DNA of 64,000 bases from Phreatobacter sp. (GTDB lineage: Bacteria; Pseudomonadota; Alphaproteobacteria; Rhizobiales; Phreatobacteraceae), in the NCBI RefSeq assembly GCF_016793595.1, contig NZ_JAEULY010000016.1, positions 94,001 through 158,000 of the forward strand. The letters are read 5' to 3'. Below are positions 62,073 through 64,000 of the stretch, piece by piece; position 1 is the stretch's first letter, and every line of letters begins with the position of its first letter. A program made the translations under genes and the position numbers. Below the pieces are notes generated by a model that worked only from the letters and a program-made list of their open reading frames with translations, was not told where the DNA came from and searched no databases.

Positions 62073-63821
62073 TCACACCGGCCTGTCGCCCTTGGCCACC
62101 TTCAGCGTGCGGTTGTCGATGCCCGGCAGCATGCGGCCGGGATCGCGCGTCACCACGATGTCGAGCACGGTCGGCGAAGACGTGTTGGCGAGGCCTTCGC
62201 CGAGCGCGCCCGCAAGCTTTTCCGGATCCTCGACGCGGATGCCGCGGCAGCCCATGGCATTGGCGATATCGGCGTAATTGAACTCGACGAGGTCCGAGGA
62301 CTGGTAGCTGCCGGGTCCATAGACCGAGTGCTGGAGCGCCTTCACATAGCCGGAGGCGGCATTGTTGAAGATGCAGACCACGAAGTTTGCGCCGACGCGC
62401 TTGGCGGTTTCCAGGTCGCCCATCGACATGTTGAAGCCGCCGTCGCCGGTCATCGAGACGACGCGCCGTTTCGGGCCGACGCCGAGCTGCGCGCCGATGC
62501 CGCCGGGCACGCCGTAGCCGATGGAGGCGAAACCGCGATCCGCAACGAAATGCCGGCCGGCCTTCTTCGTGTCGAACAGCAGGCCGCCCCAGTGACCGGC
62601 GAAGCCACCGTCCGCCACCAGCACGGCATCCTCGGGCATGATCCGGTTCAGTTCGCCCATCAGGCGGCCAATATTGATCGGCGTTTCCTTCGATTCGAGC
62701 CGGTCGGCGGCGCCCTTCATCCACTCCGCCATCTTCACCGGGATTTCGGCGAGGTAGCCGGCGCGCTTCGCCACCCGGTCGACGCCGTCGTCGAGCGCCG
62801 AGGCCAGATCCTCGAGCGCCAGCCGCGCGTCGCCGCACAGCGAAACCTCGGTCTTCGTGGTGCGGCCGATTTCCTCGGGCAGCACGTCGACGTGGATGAC
62901 GGTCTTGGAGGGGGGCAGCAGCGAGAAGCGCTTGGTGGCGATCTCGCCGAGCTTGCAGCCGACCACGAGAATGCAGTCGGAGGTGGCGATGAGGCTGTTG
63001 GCGATGCGGTCGTAGCGGCCGAACAGGCCGGCCGAAAGCGGATGCGAACAGGCGATGGCGCCCTTGCCGGACATGGTGTGGGCGACCGGAATGCCCTGCT
63101 TCTCGGCCAGTGCCTGCAAAGCCTCGTAGGCCTCGGATATGTGGATGCCGCCGCCGGCGAGAATCAGGGGTCGTTCCGCCTTGGCGAGTAGCGCGGCGGC
63201 GCGCGCGAGGTCGGCGCCGTCAGGCCGCGAGCGGCGCGCCTGCGCCTTCAGTGTCGCCGGGTCGATCCAGAAATCGCCGGCCTCGAAATCGAACTCGCCA
63301 TGGGCGATGTCCTCGGGAACGTCGATGATCACCGGACCCGGCCGCCCCGAGGTCGCGACCGCGAAGGCGCGGCGCACCGCTTCCGGCACGCGGCGGATCA
63401 CCTCGATGCGGATGATCTCCTTGACGATGGGACGCAGGATGTCGAGCTGACGCGTCTCCTGCGTCATGTTCTTGGTGGCGTGCTCGCGATTGGCGTCGCC
63501 GATGATGGCGACCAGCGGCATGCCGGCGTTGAAGGCCTCGACGAGGCCCGTGACGAGATTGGTCGCGCCGGGTCCGAGCGTCGCGTCGACGAGACCGGGC
63601 TTGTTGGTGACGCGCGCATAGGCGTCGGCCGCGAAGGTGCCGCAGCGCTCGTCGTTGATCAGGTAGTGCTTCACGTTGAGGACGCGGCAGGCCTCGTAGA
63701 AGGGCAGGAGCTGGAAGCCGCCCATGCCGAACATCGGTCCGGGATTGGCGAGTTTCAGCATTTCGGCAAGGGCCTGCCCGCCCGTCATGGTGCGCAGGGT
63801 ATTGGATGCGGCGTCGCTCAT
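62073..63821 (-). CDS. Thiamine diphosphate-dependent enzyme (acetolactate synthase-like)
   Basis: This 582-residue enzyme has the three ThDP domains: the N-terminal pyrimidine domain with the catalytic Glu in NDERCGTFAADAYAR, a central NAD/FAD-type domain (LILAGGGIHISEAYEAL) and the C-terminal cofactor domain with GDGGFNMSMGDLE and the later NN of CIFNNAASG. It resembles the acetolactate synthase/oxalyl-CoA decarboxylase group without a clear isoform. No regulatory subunit is adjacent. The upstream gene ends 33 bp before it, so they form an operon. Confidence 0.9.
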   Translation of the reverse strand: MSDAASNTLRTMTGGQALAEMLKLANPGPMFGMGGFQLLPFYEACRVLNVKHYLINDERCGTFAADAYARVTNKPGLVDATLGPGATNLVTGLVEAFNAGMPLVAIIGDANREHATKNMTQETRQLDILRPIVKEIIRIEVIRRVPEAVRRAFAVATSGRPGPVIIDVPEDIAHGEFDFEAGDFWIDPATLKAQARRSRPDGADLARAAALLAKAERPLILAGGGIHISEAYEALQALAEKQGIPVAHTMSGKGAIACSHPLSAGLFGRYDRIANSLIATSDCILVVGCKLGEIATKRFSLLPPSKTVIHVDVLPEEIGRTTKTEVSLCGDARLALEDLASALDDGVDRVAKRAGYLAEIPVKMAEWMKGAADRLESKETPINIGRLMGELNRIMPEDAVLVADGGFAGHWGGLLFDTKKAGRHFVADRGFASIGYGVPGGIGAQLGVGPKRRVVSMTGDGGFNMSMGDLETAKRVGANFVVCIFNNAASGYVKALQHSVYGPGSYQSSDLVEFNYADIANAMGCRGIRVEDPEKLAGALGEGLANTSSPTVLDIVVTRDPGRMLPGIDNRTLKVAKGDRPV

Positions 63822-63854
63822 GCGTTCACTCCCGGAGATGCTTTTTTGCTGGGT

Positions 63855-64000
63855 TCAGCCCGTGGCCTTTGATGCCACCATGGCCGCGACGAAATCGCGT
63901 GTCGACTGGCCGATGACCCCGCCGCGCTGCCCGGCCAGCGGGTTCAGCGCGGAGATGAAGCCGTCGGTCCAGACCGATAGTCCGTCGCCGATGCGCGCGG
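63855..64000 (-). CDS. Partial gene, C-terminus only
   Basis: The last 48 residues of an unknown protein end LAGQRGGVIGQSTRDFVAAM and VASKATG. The rest lies beyond the window. It is on the same strand as the ThDP enzyme and precedes it by 33 bp, so both may be in one pathway. I cannot assign a family from this fragment. Confidence 0.6.
   Translation of the reverse strand, partial: ARIGDGLSVWTDGFISALNPLAGQRGGVIGQSTRDFVAAMVASKATG

Overview
The window is a high-GC alphaproteobacterial chromosome segment, most likely from the order Hyphomicrobiales. The evidence is an acetyltransfer-type methionine pair (metX-metW), a mitofilin/Mic60-like gene inside a hemC-hemD operon, a SUV3-like helicase followed by a small S4 protein, an ftsE-ftsX pair next to a zinc-ribbon/hpt cluster, and CtrA-like boxes and CcrM-type (GANTC) sites. 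Genus and species cannot be fixed from the sequence.

Layout. 1-6414: the end of a nitrate ABC transporter ATPase, the two components of assimilatory nitrate reduction (FAD reductase and molybdopterin reductase), an atypical SDR protein and a class V aminotransferase-fold enzyme. 6415-12438 (minus): DUF1304 membrane protein, metW, metX, S4 protein and a large SUV3-like helicase. 12439-12806: a non-coding region with 15 GANTC sites in 279 bp, mostly spaced by whole helical turns, plus a CtrA-like box. 12807-20687: a signalling island with two hybrid histidine kinases, three OmpR-type regulators, a single-domain globin and a lone cyclic-nucleotide-binding domain. 20807-33789: mixed housekeeping and metabolic genes (L,D-transpeptidase, SDR, M48 protease, acs, serine hydrolase, CoA transferase, EVE protein, gpsA, tsaD, hemC). 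33789-37718: hemD, Mic60-like and HemY-like genes, then tRNA-Arg(CCT). 37940-41733: a 2OG-Fe(II)-type oxygenase, class III alcohol dehydrogenase, ftsX and ftsE.

41749-55869 is an integrated element of about 14.1 kb bounded by a 13-bp direct repeat. It carries an integrase, a winged/HTH excisionase-like protein, a repressor with a palindromic operator, portal, a protease-capsid fusion, head-closure protein, both terminase subunits, a tape-measure protein, a HEPN-like protein and an early module. I see no tail tube, tail fibre or lysis genes, so it is either a decayed prophage or a capsid-forming satellite. Removing it in silico rejoins ftsE with the zinc-ribbon gene and recreates a perfect TTAA-N7-TTAA CtrA-type box at the attachment site.

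55921-64000: zinc-ribbon protein, hpt, a CheY-like regulator, ppa, a GNAT acetyltransferase, a Tim44-domain protein, rpmB, a cyanuric acid amidohydrolase/barbiturase family enzyme, a ThDP-dependent decarboxylase/synthase and the 3' end of an unrecognised gene.

The two most notable observations are the helically phased GANTC array at 12519-12797 and the integration of the mobile element into a predicted CtrA box shared by two divergent chromosomal operons.
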